Shown piece by piece: positions 11,479 to 26,500 of a stretch of 64,000 bases of DNA. The number at the start of each line of letters is the position of its first letter. Position 1 is the first letter of the stretch. The position numbers were made by a program, and so were the translations under genes. Source of the stretch: Lindgomyces ingoldianus (Eukaryota; Ascomycota; Dothideomycetes; Pleosporales; Lindgomycetaceae); NCBI RefSeq assembly GCF_010093535.1, contig NW_022985172.1, positions 1,002,340 to 1,066,339 on the forward strand, given 5' to 3'. The notes under the pieces were generated by a model. The model was given only the letters and a program-made list of their open reading frames with translations. It ran no database searches and had not been told where the DNA came from.

Positions 11479-12593
11479 ACGTACCTAACGGGTTGGCCGG
11501 CCACTTTTGCCAAGCCCCCACTAAAACCACCCTATTCTCTCGCAAAACAGCCTACTTTAGCCCTGTATAAAGTAATACAATATAAGATATTATTTAGAGT
11601 CTACTTCTGCTACTTGCTTACATATACGCAAGTTATGCCTAGTTTAATTGCACTGCCTGCATTGCCTTTAACTTAGCTTACTTTCTTTAGCGCGCACTTG
11701 CGTCTTTAGCTTCTTTCTATTACTACGCGCTCTAAACTTCTTTAAAGTAGTTAAACAAGCTTTATTCTTAACTATTAAGGTCTTTTCTGCCTAAATCTGC
11801 TTTCTTTTATGTAATCTATATTATGTAGTAGCCTTATTTGCTGCTTAAAGCTTTATAATCTTATAGCCTACTTTATTATGTTAATGCCTTAGATAACTGT
11901 TATTTACTTTTTATTACTTTACTATATTGCCTTTAGCTGTCCTTGTCTCTCTAAAGCTGTAACAACTGCTCTAGTTAATATCTAGCTTATTATAAAGCTT
12001 AACTTATTAAAGTTATACCTGTCTTTATTCTAGATACTGTACTTAGCTTTTATGTTAGCTACTAGGCAAAACTAGCCCTAGATAACCTCTAGATTCTTAT
12101 AAAGCGCTCTTTTATAATTATACTTATAATTAAACTTTATTATAAACTTAGAGCAGTGCTTAACCTATATACTAGTCTAGTTTAAGCTAACCTAGCCTAG
12201 ATTACGCTCTGCAGGCAAGGAATTAGCTATATTAGCTACAGCTGTAAGCCTAAAAAGAAATCTGCGTGTTATAAGCTTAAGTATATACTTAACAACAACT
12301 TTTTTTTTAAGCTTAGTTAGATTTCTTAATTTAGGCTAGCATTCTGCTTATAAAGGCTGTCTAGCGCGTTAATTGCTTAGTGTTGTGTAAGAGACATTAT
12401 AGATAGCTGCAGTGTGTTATAAGAAGAGTTTTAAGTTTTATTTAAAAGCCTAAAAAGTAAGCTGTATCTAACATTCTTTAGAAGATTTAATCTAGTGTTG
12501 TTGTTAAGGCATTATATAGATAGGTAGAGTTTAGTGGGGGCTTAGCAAAAGTGGCTGGCCAACCTGTGTAGCCGGCCAACCCGTTAGGTACGT
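11479..12593 (-). mobile_element. A1: internally deleted Fot1-type element, family A
   Basis: 1115 bp with family-A ends (ACGTACCTAACGGG and its complement). About 750 bp of the middle are missing relative to A2, so it is a non-autonomous derivative. The left repeat has one copy of the GGTTGGCCGGCCAC motif, the right has two. The right side has TA, but the left is flanked by GA, and about 80 bp of B2 sequence are absent at the junction. Some rearrangement therefore followed or accompanied the insertion. Confidence 0.82.
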
Positions 12594-12891
12594 TAAGCTA
12601 AAAACTTTATATATAACTAAATTACTTATATTATAAAAATAAAGTTTTTACTATACTTTAAAGTAGCTTATAATGCTATAATTACTTTTAGTAATATTTA
12701 AAAAAGGTTTTAAAGCGCTAGATTAGTTTTTTTTAACTTATAATAAGTTATAATAAGCCTTAATATAAAGTTACACGCTTTATTACTATTACTACTTATA
12801 TATAATAAGCTTTAGTAGTTATAAACTTTAAGTAATACTTTAAAACTTAAGTTATAATTAATACTTATAAAAATAAAAATTTAAAAGTATA

Positions 12892-14750
12892 ACGTACCTA
12901 ACAGGTTGGCCGGCCACATAGGTTAGCCGGGCACTTTTGCTAAGCCCCTACTAAAACCACCCTATTCTAGCGCAAAACAGCCTACTTTAGCCCTGTATAA
13001 AGTAATACAACATAAGATATTATTTAGAGTTTACTTCTACTACTTTTTTACATATACATAAGTTATGCCTAGTCTAATTACACTGCCTATATTACTTTTA
13101 ACTTAGCTTACCTCTTTTAGCGTGCACCTGCGTCTTTAGCTTTTTTTTATTGCTACACGCTCTAAACTCATTTAAAGTAGTTAGATAAGCTTTATTCTTA
13201 ACTATTAACGTTTTTTTTTACTTAAATTTACTTTTTTTTATGTAATTTATGTTGTGTAGCAGCCTTATTTGCTGCTTAAAGCTTTATAATCTTCTTTTAT
13301 ACTAACACTAGCTTATGTGTAATAATTGCTGCCCCCTTTAAGACTTTTTTAAAGGCCTTTACTATAGATATTAGTAAGCTATCTACATACCTCTAAATTT
13401 TTACCTTTATAAGCATTAATTATAACTTAAATTTAAAAGTATTACTTAGAGTTTACAACTACTAAGGCTTATTATTAATAAGTAGTAGTAGTAATAGAGT
13501 ATATAACTAAATATTAAGAGCTATTTTAACTTATTTTAAGTTAAATAGAACTAAACTAGCACTTTAAAACCCTTCTTAGATATTACTAGAAGTAATTACT
13601 GCATTATAAGTGTGTATAAAGCATAGTAGAAACTTAAGTTTTATAATATAAGTAATTTAGTTATACATAAGATCTTTAGCTTAGCACTTATACACTTTTT
13701 AAAAAAAAGTAAAACAACTTATATTAAAAGGCTATAAAAAGTGTAATAAGTGTAAAGGCATATAAATAGTAATAATTTTATTCTTTTTATAGTACTACTA
13801 AAATTTAAGTAAGTTATAGCTTTTATAGCTATTAATAATAAAAAACTAGTAAGTGCTTATAACTTTTTTTTATACACTTATTAAAGTGCTTTAACTACTA
13901 TAGCTTAAGCTTATTTATTATCTAGCTATTTTTAAAGACTATAATAACCTAGTTTTAAGGCAGTTTTTTTTATACTAGGCAAAAAAGTAATAGCAGCTTT
14001 TAAAGATAATAAAAAGTAAAATAGCTTACTTTATTATATTAATGCTTTAAATAACTATTATTTACTTTTTATTACTTTACTATATTACTTTTAGCTATTT
14101 TTATTTTTTTAAAGCTATAATAACTGCTTTAGTTAATATTTAGCTTATTATAAAGCTTAACTTATTAAAGTTATATGTGTTTTTATTTTAAATACTATAC
14201 TTAGCTTTTATATTAGCTACTAGGTAAAACTAGCTTTAGATACCTTCTAGATTTTTATAAAGCACTCTTTTATAATTATACTTATAATTAAACTTTATTA
14301 TAAACTTAGGGCAGTGCTTAACCTACATACTAGGCTAGTTTAAGCTAACCTAGCCTAGATTACGCTCTACGCGTAAGGAATTAGCTATATTAGCTATAGC
14401 TATAAGCTTAAAAAGAAATTTATGTCTAATAAGCTTAAGTATGTACTTAATAACTACTTTTTTTTAAGCTTAGTTAGATTTCTTAATTTAAGCTAGCATT
14501 CTACTTCTAAAGGCTGTCTAGCGCGTTAATTGCTTAGTGTTGTGTAAGAGACATTATAAATAGCTATAGCATGTTATAAAAAAAGTTTTAAGTCTTATTT
14601 AAAAGCCTAAAAAGTAAGCTGTATTTAATGTTCTTTAGAAGATTTAATCTAGTGTTATTATTAAAGCATTATGTAGATAGGTAGAGTGTGGTAGAGGCTT
14701 AGCAAAAGTGGCTAGCCAACCTGTGTAGCCGGCTAACCTGTTAGGTACGT
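12892..14750 (-). mobile_element. A2: full-length Fot1/pogo-type transposon, family A
   Basis: 1859 bp flanked by TA (12890-12891, 14751-14752), with terminal repeats containing GGCCGGCC and a RIP-broken transposase on the minus strand. The zinc-knuckle tail lies near 13040-13090, and catalytic blocks lie near 13800-14150. Same superfamily as B but with different termini. Confidence 0.92.
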
Positions 14751-14780
14751 TATAAATAGTTTACTAACTTTTATAGTTAA

Positions 14781-15060
14781 TGTCTGTACGCAGCAGCAGC
14801 GTCGCGGCCTGGATACGAGCGATCGCGCACAAGCAGGATCACGTATCTATGTCACATAATGCTTGTGCGCGAACCTCTGTGCGTGAACATCTAGATATCT
14901 CCTTTTTCCTCTATATAGAGGAAAGACAAGAGTAATAGAACTAGAAATATATTACCCTTACCTTACTTACCTTATATGCTGTGCACACTGTACACTACTC
15001 TTACTCTTGCTACTTAAGTGCTTATACTATAAGTAGCTAGCTATTAGAGCCTATTTAACA
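14781..15060 (+). repeat. 5' LTR of Copia1
   Basis: 280 bp, TG...CA. The first roughly 120 bases keep CpG and CpA dinucleotides (little RIP); the rest is more degraded. Confidence 0.92.
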
Positions 15061-15094
15061 CTAATTAGTAGTTAATTTAATTAACAATAAATTA

Positions 15095-15640
15095 GTAAAA
15101 GTAATAATAAAGTACTTATACTTTATAAAGTACTTTATTTTATTACCTATCTTCTAGAAAGAGTAATAATAGAGCACTTATACTTTATAAAGTACTTTGT
15201 TTAGTTACTTATCTTTTAGAATAGTAGATTAATCTTTTACATTATACAGCAAGCTCTGCTACTGTATAAAGTAAAAAGAAGATAGTGTAAGACGCACACT
15301 AAAACTATTAAAGCTGTACAACTTAGCAGCTAGACAATAACAGCAGTACTTATGTAATCTACTACATAAGTAATTAACTTTATGCCTTATAAGGCACTTT
15401 ATTTTATTACTTATCTTTTAAAAAAAGTAATAATAAAGCACTTATACTTTATAAAGTACTTTATTTAGTTACTTATTTTTTAAAATACTAGATTAATCTT
15501 TTACATTATATAGTAAGCTTTGCTACTATATAAAGTAAAAAGAAGATAGTGTAAGGCATACACTAAAGCTATTAAAGCTGCACAACCTAGCAGCTAGATA
15601 ACAGCAGTACCTGTGTAATTTACTAGAAAAGTAATTAACT
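15095..15640 (+). repeat. Tandem duplication in the Copia1 leader
   Basis: Two diverged copies of a roughly 260-bp block (about 15095-15365 and 15366-15640) lie between the 5' LTR and gag. Copia2 carries only a partial second copy at 22068-22210, so the duplication changes between family members. Confidence 0.6.
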
Positions 15641-18600
15641 ATACTATTATAATAAAATTTTACTAGTAACTAATAACTCTATGTAATAATAAAAAAAATA
15701 AAAAATAATTTCTATTATATAAATAACTTATAAAAGACATAGGGATATTAAAGGCAATACTATAGAATAAGACTAGCCTAGAGTACTAAAATAATAAAAT
15801 TAACATGTTAAAAGCTCTAATAAGCCTATAGACTTAATTATATATAAGTTATATAATTACTAATTTATATATAATAACTTAAAAGAGCGCTACTTTTTTA
15901 AGTTTATATATAAAGGATTTTAAAAAAAATAGACACTATAAGACTTCTTAGCACTTAGCTACACATTTAAAAAAAAGCTTATATAAGTGCTACAAAACAA
16001 GAAAATTACACTATAGCTAGGCACTAAAGGTATCTAAGCCTAGAAGCTGTATAATATAGCATAAGAAAAAGTAATTACACTAGAAAAGCTTTATATATAA
16101 CCTTTATTACTATATAAGGCTTTATATAAAAGTAGACTAAACATAATGCTACTATTAACACTAAATATACTAGCATTACCTACTTCTACACTTTAGCTAG
16201 CACTACACTAATTACTGTATAAACAATACATGCTACCCTACCTAACGCCTGCTCTACACCCTTAATTGTACACACTACCGCCTGCAGTAGTGTATGCACT
16301 ACTAATACCACCTGTATAATCTATACTACATTATAACTTGTATAAACTTCTACTCTAGAAAAAAACTACTAAAAAAAAACTTCTAGTAAATAAGATTATA
16401 TAATTTTAAAAAGTATAAAAAAAATAACTATATAAGTTAACTATATAACATCTTTATAAATAAAATAAAGATTTTTATTAATTTATATTAATAGCTAGAT
16501 ATTTAGGAAACTTAGTACACAGACATCTTTCTAGATATCCTAGAAGGTTAGGTAAATATATACTATGCACAACATAGGCTCTAGATATAACTAGAAGCAT
16601 TTATATAACACCTTAAGTAGTTACTTTTACACTAATGTAAACTATAGCTAGTACTAGATAGACTAGATAATAATAACTTTTATATAATAGTAATAAAAAA
16701 ACTTTAATAAAAGTTTATATAAAGTTCTTAAAATAATAATTAATAAGCTTACACTTATATAAAAAGCACTAAAAATAGAATTTTAAGAGGATGTTTTACT
16801 ACACACTACTGTTATATAAGCCTGTTAAGAATAACTAGAACTAGAACATGTAATGTTTACTATTAAGCTCTTATGTAAAGCTTTATTTAGTAACTTATAG
16901 GCATTACTCTAAGTTACTATAGACTAAAGAGTAAACTAATACCTCTAGAAACTGCCTAATGTATACTACATAGACTGCTAATACAACTCTGCATAATAAA
17001 AGTCTACATAATAAAAAGAAAGCTTCCCTTTATGTAGAAAAAAATAATATAGAAGATTTTTATTTAAGTTTAGGCTATAATCTAGAGATAACTATACATA
17101 GATAAAGAAGTGCTTTATCTGCTATAAAAAAATGTTAGTTATTAAACTACTCTTATAATAACTATACACAAGTAAAGAACTAGTATGTTGCTTTATATAA
17201 AATTTTTTATAATAAAACCTTATTATATAAAGCTATTACTTTATATATCTAAGACTTTAAAGGTTACTTTAAAGAACAAAATAATTTACATAATATAAAA
17301 AAAATAAAATAACAGAGTAAAGATACTAAAAAAGCTGTTAACTACTTTACTTCTACTACTTATCTACACTATGCAACAGGAGAGGACATCTACAGCATTA
17401 AACCTAAGAAGTATGCTAAGCAGTTTATCCTTAACAACTAATACTATATAGTATACTAAGGAGTATGCTAAGTAGTTTATTCTTAATAACTAATACTATA
17501 TAGTATACTAAGGTAAACTATAAGACATAAGCGCAGTAAAGATCTCTACTGTTAGCAAGTCTTAACTTAAGGTGTATATATAAGAGAACTTATATATAAA
17601 AATTAATTAAACACTTAGCTAAATAGATATTAGCTTTAAAAGCTAGACACTAAAAAAATTAATTAGTACTATATAAATCTAGAACCTAATTAGTCTAGTT
17701 ATATACTATATTTTAGAAACTTTAACACTATTCTTACTATTACTAGTAGATGCTAACTAACTTAGAGCATACTTTAATAACATTTTAAATATTATTATAC
17801 ATAAAGATAAAACTACTATTTTTATTATATAAAAATAAAAACACTTTTTTTTAATATTAGTAAAGAAAAATTTATGTCTTTTTTTACTAAATTAGAACTT
17901 TACTACCTCTACTACTAATTTAGACACCCTTACATAGAGAGACTCTAGAAGATGCTAACTAGCGCTAGCTATAACATTAATGCTGTAGTGCTAGAAGAGA
18001 TTAAGAAGTTTTGCTACCTCTACTAATTATATAACTAGGCTTTATAAAGATTTAAGTTTATAATTAAAAATAACACTTACTTTAACTATAAAGTTATTAT
18101 TAATGTTATATAAATTAATAATAAAGATGTCTTATATATTATTAATGTAAACACATTATTTTAGGCTGCTACATTCCTAAAATTTATGTCTACACAAGAT
18201 ACCTAGAATGCACTGTGTAAATGCTAGATTAACACCTATTAAAAACCTCTAAACTATATTATGTATAACTTTAGTATAAACTTTACTTTAAAGGATTTTT
18301 AAGCTTATACAAAGATTATAAGAGCTATAGGTAGGCAGATGCCTATAGAAGCATATAAGGTAGTTAGAAAAGTTAAGCGTGCGCACACACCTCTCTAATA
18401 AGTGTTTAATATTCTAAAGACTAAGCTAGGTAACTATGTAAATAATAAGGCTATCCTATAAATAGCAGTTAAGGCTCTAAACAACATAGCTAGCCTGCAT
18501 AGTCTAGTACCCACACTGCTAGTCTTTAAAGCATACCTAAGAATTAACCTAGACTCTCTACTATTACTAAACATTATTATATAAGTAAGCGCTGTATAAA

Positions 18601-21057
18601 AGGTAATAAAGATACTTTAAAAAGACTATATAAAAGTAAATATTAATTATATAATTAACACTTATAATAGCTTTATAATATATAAAGTTCTTAACTTCCC
18701 TCTTAGCTTAAAGATTATAGCATAAAAAAAGAAGAAAGGCTAGACTAGCCTATATAAGATTAAAAGCATTAAAGAAAGAGATATTATTATTAAAAAAAAT
18801 AGCCTACTAAAGCTTTAATGTATATAGGTTAAACTATACTATAAAAAAATAACTTACCTATAATAGATAACCTAGATAAACTAATCCCTATATAAAAAAT
18901 TTTTTAGAAAAAAAAGAAAAAAAAACAGCCTTATAAGAATGTTATAAAGGCAGAACTAAAGCCTACTATAGACTAAGCCTCTTAGAATAGTAATGCTGCA
19001 CTAGTGTAAAAAGAAGATATAAATACTAGAAGAAGTAAAAGGTAAAGAAAACCTACATAAAGTCTAGACTAAGTATTTCTAACCTAGAAAAAAAAAGATA
19101 ATTAGGCTTTATTTATTAAGCTTTATATAGATAGTGTAATTACTACACCTAAAAAACTATTTAAAAAATTAGACTACATAAAGATAAACACTTTAATTAC
19201 TAATAGCACTTTTAAAGTTATAGTGTATAACTTAATAAGGCATAAAAGTTAGATTTTTAACTTTTACTTTATATAAAAAGTAAAAGGTAAAACAACCTAA
19301 CTATATAAGAAATCCTGCCTAGTGTTTACTAGCTACTTAGACAAAAAAAAAATCTTTACTTAGTTACTAACTATTTAGAGAATAAGCTAAAGACTACTTT
19401 TAGCTATAAAAGTAAGCTTAAAAGCTATATACAAAATGCATTTTAAACTATGTAATATTATATAAGTATACATCTAATTAATAAATAAGCTTATGCGCAC
19501 GCTGTACATAAAGCTACTAAAAAAAATGCGCTAGAGCTTTCTACTAAATATAATACTCTAGGTTATACAACTTTTATATAGAGCTGCTAAATTAGGACTG
19601 TATTAGTTTAAAACATACTATAACTACTATAAAAAAAGCTATGCATGCATATCTTTTTATACAACCCCTACTTTTTAATTACTAATAAAGAAAAGCACAT
19701 CTTTAGTATTACTAGCTTATAAATAAATAACACTTTAAGCATTATAATAAAAAATTTTACATAAAAAGAAAAAAAAACTATAAAAAGTAAAGTTTTATAT
19801 AAAAAGTAAAACTATTTTAGTAAAAAAGCAGCCTATTAAGTTTAATAGTAAAAGAATTAAACTTACACATAATATAGTAGTTTTTACTTAAAAGAGATAA
19901 GTAAGCTACTTTTATATAATTAACCTAAAGAATAAAAATGCTGCATAATAATATATTAAGTAATATGTAAGAGAGGTATACATTATATTTATATGTTAAC
20001 TAGAGGTAGTATTTAACCTTTTTATTACTACACAAACTATAAACTCTTTGTATAATAATATTAACACACTTAACATATAAATTTAATAGTAGATAGATAA
20101 TAGTAAGTGTAGTCTTACTTTTTTACTATTATAGCTTAATAGTGTAAAGCTGTTTATCTTTATAAATAAATTATTTACTAATAATAAAAACTTTAGCTTA
20201 TAGCTAAGATTTTTAATTATATTAAGTAATAAAAACTATATAAAGTAAAGTAACTACTTTAAAATACTAGGTAATATTATACACTAAAATTTTACTAAGT
20301 GTAAAAGAGTAACTAGAAGTGTTCTTACTAGTAAACTATATAGAATAGTTAGAAAGTTTAATAATGTAATTACTTTTAGTATAACTTTATAGTAAATTAT
20401 ATAAATACTTAAACTACTACTAATTTTAGTAGTAATTTGTATAAATTTAAGGTTTTTATATAATTACTTTATTAAGCAAGGCACTACTAGTAAAAAGTAA
20501 CTTATAATTAACATTATGTTACTCTATAAATTATATAAAAAAAAGAAAATTACTAAGATAAAGTAAATTAATAGTAAAAACAACTTAGTAAATATATATA
20601 TAAAAAAATACTAAATTAAGCTTTTTAATTATTAGTCTTAACTAACTACCTCTTTATTTAGATAGAAGCATCTGTAGACTAGCTAGATTCTATGCGTAAA
20701 GATGCCTTAGACTAACTAGACTAATAACACTTTTATATAAAGCTTATTTTCTTTTATTTTATTTTTTTATATTATACATGCTTATTTTTTTATTATAAGG
20801 ATCTGTTACTGCTAGCACTATATAAAAAAAGAAAAGAGCTAGAGGATTATATAGTAAAGCTTAAAAAGTAAAGAATAAAGAAAAGAAAAGCTATTTATAT
20901 AGTATAACTAGCCTATCTTAACACATAGCATTACTAGAGGCAAGTCCTAACAAATAAAGTAGAGTAAAGGTAGAACATAATTAGATAGACCTACATAAAT
21001 AAAAAGAAGGTAATGTGTACAAAAGGTAACTTTTTAGATAAAAAGAAAAGTTACTAG

Positions 21058-21337
21058 TGTTTGTACACAGCAGCAGTGTTGCAGCCTAGATATAAGCAAT
21101 TGCGCACAAGTAAGATTACATATCTATGTTACATAATGCTTATATGTAAACCTTTGTGTATAAACATTTAGATATCCTCTTTTTCCTTTATATAAAGGAA
21201 AAATAAGAGTAATAGAACTAAAAACATGTTGCTCTTACCTTACCTACTTTATACACTGTGCACACTGTACACCACTCTTACTCTTGCTACTTAAGTGCTT
21301 ATACTATAAGCAGCTAGCTGTTAGAGCCTATTTAACA
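21058..21337 (+). repeat. 3' LTR of Copia1
   Basis: 280 bp ending in TTTAACA, followed by the GTTAA duplication. The left part is RIP-mutated and the right end less so. Confidence 0.92.
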
Positions 21338-21505
21338 GTTAAAGTATTTAAAAAAGTTTTAAAAAAGTAGTAATAATTATATATAAGCTAGTATTAGTAT
21401 AATAAAAAATTACTAAGCTTTAAGTAGCTAAGAAGGCTACTATATAATATAAATTATATAAAAAAAAGTAAATTAAAGTTAAAAAAACTTTAATAATTTA
21501 AAAAA

Positions 21506-21785
21506 TGTCCGTACGCAGCAGCAGCGTCGCGGCCTAGATACAAGCGATCGCGCACGAGCAGGATCACGTACCTATGTCACATGATGCTTGTGCGCGAACC
21601 TCTGTGCGCAAACATCTAAATATCCCCCTTTTCCTCTATATAGAGAAAAGACAAGAGCAATAGAACTAGAAACATGTTACCCTTACCTTACTTACTTTAT
21701 ACACTGTGCACACTATACACTACTCTTACTTTTACTACTTAAGTGCTTATACTATAAGCAGCTAGCTATTAGAGCCTATTTAACA
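21506..21785 (+). repeat. 5' LTR of Copia2
   Basis: 280 bp, TG...CA, with a nearly un-RIPed left end. A 70-codon open frame starting at 21588 is accidental within this LTR. Confidence 0.92.
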
Positions 21786-23599
21786 CTAATTAGTAGTTAA
21801 TTTAATTAACTATAAATTAGTAAGAGTAATAATAAAGTACTTACACTTTATAAGGTACTTTGTTTTATTACCTATCTCTTAGGAAAAGTAATAGTAGAGT
21901 ACTTACGCTTTATAAGGTACTTTGTTTAGTTACTTATTCTTTAGAATAGCAGATTAATCCTTTGCATTATATAGTAAGCTCTGCTACTGTACAAAGTAAA
22001 GAGAAGATAGTGTAAGACGCACACTAAAGCTACTAAAGCTATATAACCTAGTAGCTAGACAATAGCACATTAATCTTTTGCATTGTACAGCAAGCTCTGC
22101 TACTATACAAAGTAAGGAGGAGATAGTGTAAGGCGCACACTAAAGCTATTAAAGCTGCACAACCTAGCAGCTAGATAACAGCAGTACCTGCGCAATCTAC
22201 TAGAAAAGTAATTAACTATACTATTATAATAAAATTCTATTAGCAACTAACAACTCTATGTAATAATAAAAAAAATAAAATATAATTCCTATTATATAAA
22301 CAACTTGCAAAGGACATAAAGATATTAGAGGTAACACTATAGAATAAGACTAGCCTAGAGTACTAGAATAATAAGATTAACATGTTAAAGGCTCTAATAA
22401 GCCTATAAACTTAATTATACATAAGTTACATAATTACTAATCTACATATAATAACTTAGAAGGGCGCTACCTTTCTAAGTGCGTACATAAAGAATTTTAA
22501 AAAATAGACACTATAAGACTTCTTAGCACTTAGCTGCGCGTTTAAAAGGGAGCTTATATAAGTGCTAGAGGATAAGAGAATTACACTATAGCTAGGCACT
22601 AAAGGTACCTAAGCCTAGAAGCTGTATAATATAGCATAAGAGAAGGCAATTGCACTAGAAAGGCTTTATACATAACCTTTATTACTATATAAGGCTCTGC
22701 ATAGAAGCAGACTAAACATAATGCTGCTATTAACACTAAACATACTAGCATTACCTGCTCCTACACCTTAGCTAGCACTACACTAATCACTATACAAACA
22801 ATACATGCCACTCTACCCAACGCCTGCTCCACACCCTTAATTGTACACACTACCGCCTGCAGTAGTGTATGCACTACTAATACCACCTGCACAATCTATA
22901 CTACATTACAACTTGTATAAACTTCTACTTTAGAGGGAAACTACTAAAGAAAAACTTCTAGCAGATAAGATTATATAATTCTAAAAAGTATAAAAAAAAT
23001 AATAACTATATAGGTTAACTATATAACATTTTTATAAATAAAATAAAGATTTTTATTAATTTATGTTAACAGCTAAATATCTAGAAAACTTAGTACACAA
23101 ACATCTTTCTAGATATTTTAGAAGGTTAGGCAAATATATACTATATACACAACATAGGCTCTAGACATAACTAGAAGCATTTATACAACACTTTAAGCAG
23201 TTACTTTAACACTAATGTAAACTATAGCTAGTACTAGACAGACTAGATAATAATAACTTTTACATAATACTAATAAAAGAACTTTAATAAGAGTTTATAT
23301 AAAGTTTTTAAAATAATAATTAATAAGCTTATGCTTATATAAAAAGCACTAGGAACAAAATTTTAAAAGAATGTTCTACTGCACACTGCTATTATGTAAG
23401 CCTGTTAAGGACAACTAGAACTAGAACATGCTATGTTTACTATTAAGCTCTTATGCAAAGCCTTATTTAGCAACTTATAAGCATTACTCTAAGTTACTAT
23501 AGACTAAAAGGTAAACTAATACCTCTAGGAACTGCCTAATGTATACTACATAGACTGCTAATATAACTTTGCATAATAAGAAGGAAGCCTCCCTCTGCG

Positions 23600-26500
23600 C
23601 AGAAAAGGACAACGTAGAAGATCTCTATCTAGGTTTAGGCTACAATCTAGAGACAACTGCACGCAGATAAAGAAGTGCTTTGTCTACTACAAGAAAGAAT
23701 GTTAGTTATTAAACTACTCTTATAATAACTATACATAAGTAAAGAACTAGTACATTACCTTATATAAAGATTTTTATAATAAGACTTTATTATATAAAGC
23801 TATTACCTTATACATCTAAGACTTTAAAGGTTACTTTAAGAAAAAAAATAATTTACATAATACAGAAAAAATAAAATAAGAGAGTAAAGATGCTAAAAAA
23901 GCTATTAACTACTTTACCTCTACTGCTTATCTACACTATGCAACAAGAGAGAATATCTACAGTATTAAACCTAAAGAATATGCTAAGCAGTTTATCCTTA
24001 ATAACTAATACTATATAATATACTAAGGCAAACTATAAAACATAAGCGCAGTAAAGATCTCTACTATTAGCAAGTCCTAACTTAAGGCGTACATATAAGA
24101 GAACCTATATATAGAAATTAATTAGATACCTAGCTAAACAGATATTAGCTTTAAAAGCTAGACACTAAAGAGATTAATTAGTACTGTACAAATCTAGAAC
24201 CTAATTAGTTTAGTTATATACTATATTTTAAAAACTCTAACACTATTTCTGCTATTACTAGTAGATGCTAACTAACTTAGAGCATACTTTAACAACATTT
24301 TAAATATTATTATATATAAAGACAAAACTACTATACTTATTATATAAAAATAAAGACACTTTTTTTTTAATGTTAGTAAAAAAGAATCTATGTCTTTCTT
24401 TACTAAATTAAAACTCTACTACCTCTACTACTAATTTAGACACCCCTGCATAGAGAGACTCTAGAAGATGCTAACTAGCGCTAGCTACAACATTAATGCC
24501 GCAGTGCTAGAAGAGATTAAGAAGTTCTGCTACCTCTACTAATTATATAACTAGGCCTTATAAAGATTTAAGTTTATAATTAAAAATAACACCTACTTTA
24601 ACTATAAAGTTATTATTAATGTTATATAAATTAATAATAAGAATGTTTTACATGTTATTAATGTAGACACATTATTTTAAGCTGCTACATTTCTAAAATC
24701 TATGTCTGCACAAGATACCTAGGATGCACTATGCAAATGCTAGATTAACACCTATTAAGAACCTCTAGACTACATTATGTATAACTCTAGTATAAACTTT
24801 ACTTTAGAGAATTTTTAAGCTTATGCAAAAATTATAGGAGCTACATGTAGGCAGATGCCTATAGAAGCACATTAGGCAGTTAAAAAGGTTAAGCGTGTGC
24901 ACACACCTTTCTAACAAGTGTTTAACATTCTAAAGACTAAGCTAGGTAACTGTACAGATAATAAGGCTATTCTATAGATAGCAGTTAAAGCTCTAAACAA
25001 CACAGCTAGCCCACACAGTCTAGTACCCACGCTGCTAGTCTTTAGGGCATACCTAAAAATTAACCTAAACTCTCTACTATTACTAGATATTATTACACAA
25101 GCAAGCGCTGTATAAAAGGTAATAAAAATACTTTAAAAAAACTATATAAAAGTAAACATTAATTATGTAATTAACACTTATAATAGCTTTATAACACATA
25201 AAGTTTTTAACCTCCCCTTTAGCTTAAAGATTATAGCATAGAGAGAGAAAGAAGGCTAGACTAGCCTATATAAGATTAAGAGCATTAAAAAAAGAGACAT
25301 TATTATTAAAAAAAAAAATAGCCTACTAAAGCTCTAATGTACGCAGGTTAAACTATACTATAAAGAAAAGGAGAAAGATAACCTACCTGTAACAGATAAC
25401 CTAGATAAACTAATCCCTATATAAAAGGATTCTTTAAAGAAGAGAAAGAGAGAACAGCTTTATAAAAATGTTATAAAGGCAGAACTAAAGCCTACTATAG
25501 ACTAAGCCCCTTAGAATAGCAATACTGCACTAGTGTAAAGGGAAGATATAGATACTAAAAGAAGTAAAAGGCAAAGGAAACCTGCACAAAGTCTAGACTA
25601 GGTATTCCTAACCTAGAAAGAGAAGAATAATTAAGCTTTATCTATTAAGCTTTATACAGATAGTGTAATTACTACACCTAGAAAACTATTTAAGGAATTA
25701 GACTGCATAGAGATAGACACCTTAATTACTAACAGCACTTTTAAAGTTATAGCATATAACTTAATAAAGTATAAAGGTTAGATTTTTAACTTTTGCTTTA
25801 TATAAGAAGTAAAAGGTAAAATAACTTAACTATATAAGAAATCCTGCCTAGTGTTTGCTAGCTACTTAGATAAAAAGAAAAGAGAAATTCTTACCTAGTT
25901 ACTAACTATTTAGAGGATAAGCTAGAGACTACTCTTAGCTATAGAAGCAAGCTTAAGAGCTACATACAGAATGCATTTTAAACTATGTAATATTACATAA
26001 GTATACATCTAATTAACAGATAAGCTTATGCGCACGCTGTACATAAAGCTACTAAAGAAGATGCGCTAGAGCTTTCCACTAAATACAATACTCTAGGTTG
26101 TACAACCCTTGTATAAAGCTGCTAAATTAGGACTATATTAGTTTAAAACATACTATAACTACTATAAAGAAAAGCTGTGTATACATATCTCTTTATATAA
26201 CTTCTACCTTTTAATTACTAATAAAGGAGAGCACACTTTTAGTATTACTAGCTTATAGATAGACAACACTTTAAGCATTATAATAAAAGATTTTACATAA
26301 AAAGAAAAAAAAAACTATAGAAAGTAAAATTCTATATAAAAAGTAAAACTATCTTAGCAAAGAAGCAACTTATTAAGTTTAATAGTAAAAAAATTAAACT
26401 TACACATAACATAGTAGTTTTTACTTAGAAGAGATAAGTAAGCTACCTTTATATAATTAACTTAAAAGACAAAGATGCTGCATAATAATATGTTAAGTAA

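Larger units (their letters stand above)
14781..21337 (+). mobile_element. Copia1: Ty1/Copia LTR retrotransposon, RIP-inactivated
   Basis: 6557 bp with 280-bp LTRs (14781-15060 and 21058-21337), both TG...CA, and an exact GTTAA target duplication (14776-14780, 21338-21342). The domain order, read through RIP stops, is gag zinc knuckle (about 17110), integrase (17950-18560), reverse transcriptase (19500-19950), then RNase H (20400-20720), which is the Copia order. The leader contains a tandem duplication. Compared with Copia2, it lacks about 630 bp and about 165 bp near the 3' end. Confidence 0.93.
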
